Origin: Micavibrio sp.
GTDB lineage: Bacteria; Pseudomonadota; Alphaproteobacteria; Micavibrionales; Micavibrionaceae
Assembly (NCBI GenBank): GCA_027051315.1
Contig: JALTZE010000025.1
Span: 1 to 6,507, forward strand
DNA: 6,507 nt
Reading direction: 5' to 3'
Numbering within the stretch: the first letter of the stretch is position 1; every line of letters begins with the position of its first letter. Of the stretch, positions 6,355-6,507 are shown one piece after another. Under the pieces are notes generated by a model. That model was not told the DNA's origin. It made no database searches and was given only the letters and a program-made list of their open reading frames with translations. The position numbers and the translations under genes were made by a program.

Positions 6355-6507
6355 TTATTCATTATTCAGTGAATCAATATGATTGGGATGAAAATATTGT
6401 ATATTTAAAACACGATAACCAAACAACTCAATTTTACCTTTATAACGCTGAAAATCGGCTTCATTAAATTCAAAAGCATAACTTCGCAAAAAACCAATCT
6501 TGCCATT
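6355..6507 (-). CDS. C-terminal end of a DUF3301-like protein (partial)
   Basis: An open frame enters from the right edge and ends at a TAA (6355-6357), giving 50 residues: it begins NGKIGFLRSYAFEFN, has RYKGKIELFGYRVL in the middle and ends PNHIDSLNNE. The pattern LRxxYxFEF...RYxGxxxLxGxRVxxxxxxPxxI resembles what I recall of the C-terminus of DUF3301, a family of small proteins of unknown function with an N-terminal membrane helix, known mainly from Gammaproteobacteria. The N-terminal part is outside the window, so the helix cannot be checked. It lies 6 bases upstream of the ABC-exporter-like start in the same frame, so the two were probably co-transcribed in their original locus. Family assignment is by remembered pattern only. 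Confidence 0.5.
   Translation of the reverse strand, partial: NGKIGFLRSYAFEFNEADFQRYKGKIELFGYRVLNIQYFHPNHIDSLNNE

Noticed and set aside
6173..6382. Plus-strand open frame of 69 codons across the fusion junction
   Set aside because: It is antisense to recognisable ABC and Tmk sequence; the hydrophobic stretches mirror the minus-strand codons.

Overview
The window looks like an AT-rich alphaproteobacterial chromosome segment carrying housekeeping genes. Two things point to Alphaproteobacteria. One is the gene order (tmk)-holB-metG-tatD-MBL hydrolase, which is typical of the class. The other is the style of the proteins: a Tol-Pal locus with a TolA tail ending in FDPRDVL directly before tolB, and a short methionyl-tRNA synthetase without zinc cysteines. 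The genus cannot be told from this sequence. The extreme right end carries a different signal.

Layout. Positions 1-1401 (+ strand) hold the last codons of tolA and a complete tolB, encoding the periplasmic propeller of the envelope-spanning Tol-Pal machine. pal does not follow. Positions 1402-1688 are an AT-rich gap between convergent transcription units. It contains a complete tRNA-Thr(CGU) gene with an encoded CCA end, a perfect TATAAT box upstream, and a 17-bp perfect tandem repeat starting at the tRNA 3' end; the remaining ~135 bases show nothing convincing. Positions 1689-5990 (- strand) are a tight run of four genes with gaps of 1-3 bases or a 4-base overlap: holB (DNA polymerase III delta'), metG (methionyl-tRNA synthetase), tatD (metal-dependent DNase) and a PhnP-like metallo-beta-lactamase-fold hydrolase. 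They are probably one transcript reading right to left.

The most remarkable part is 5983-6348 (- strand). This ORF is an in-frame chimera: its first ~45 codons look like the N-terminus of an ABC exporter and its last ~76 codons are the C-terminal end of thymidylate kinase. The change falls in or next to a stretch encoding DIAPEI, a motif both families have at that point. Upstream of it, 6355-6507 is the C-terminal end of a protein that resembles the DUF3301 family, which I associate with Gammaproteobacteria. The simplest reading is that the sequence right of about 6231 comes from another locus or another organism, joined through a short shared motif. The join may be a real deletion or recombination, or an assembly or amplification chimera. 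No new defence, mobile or biosynthetic system was found.
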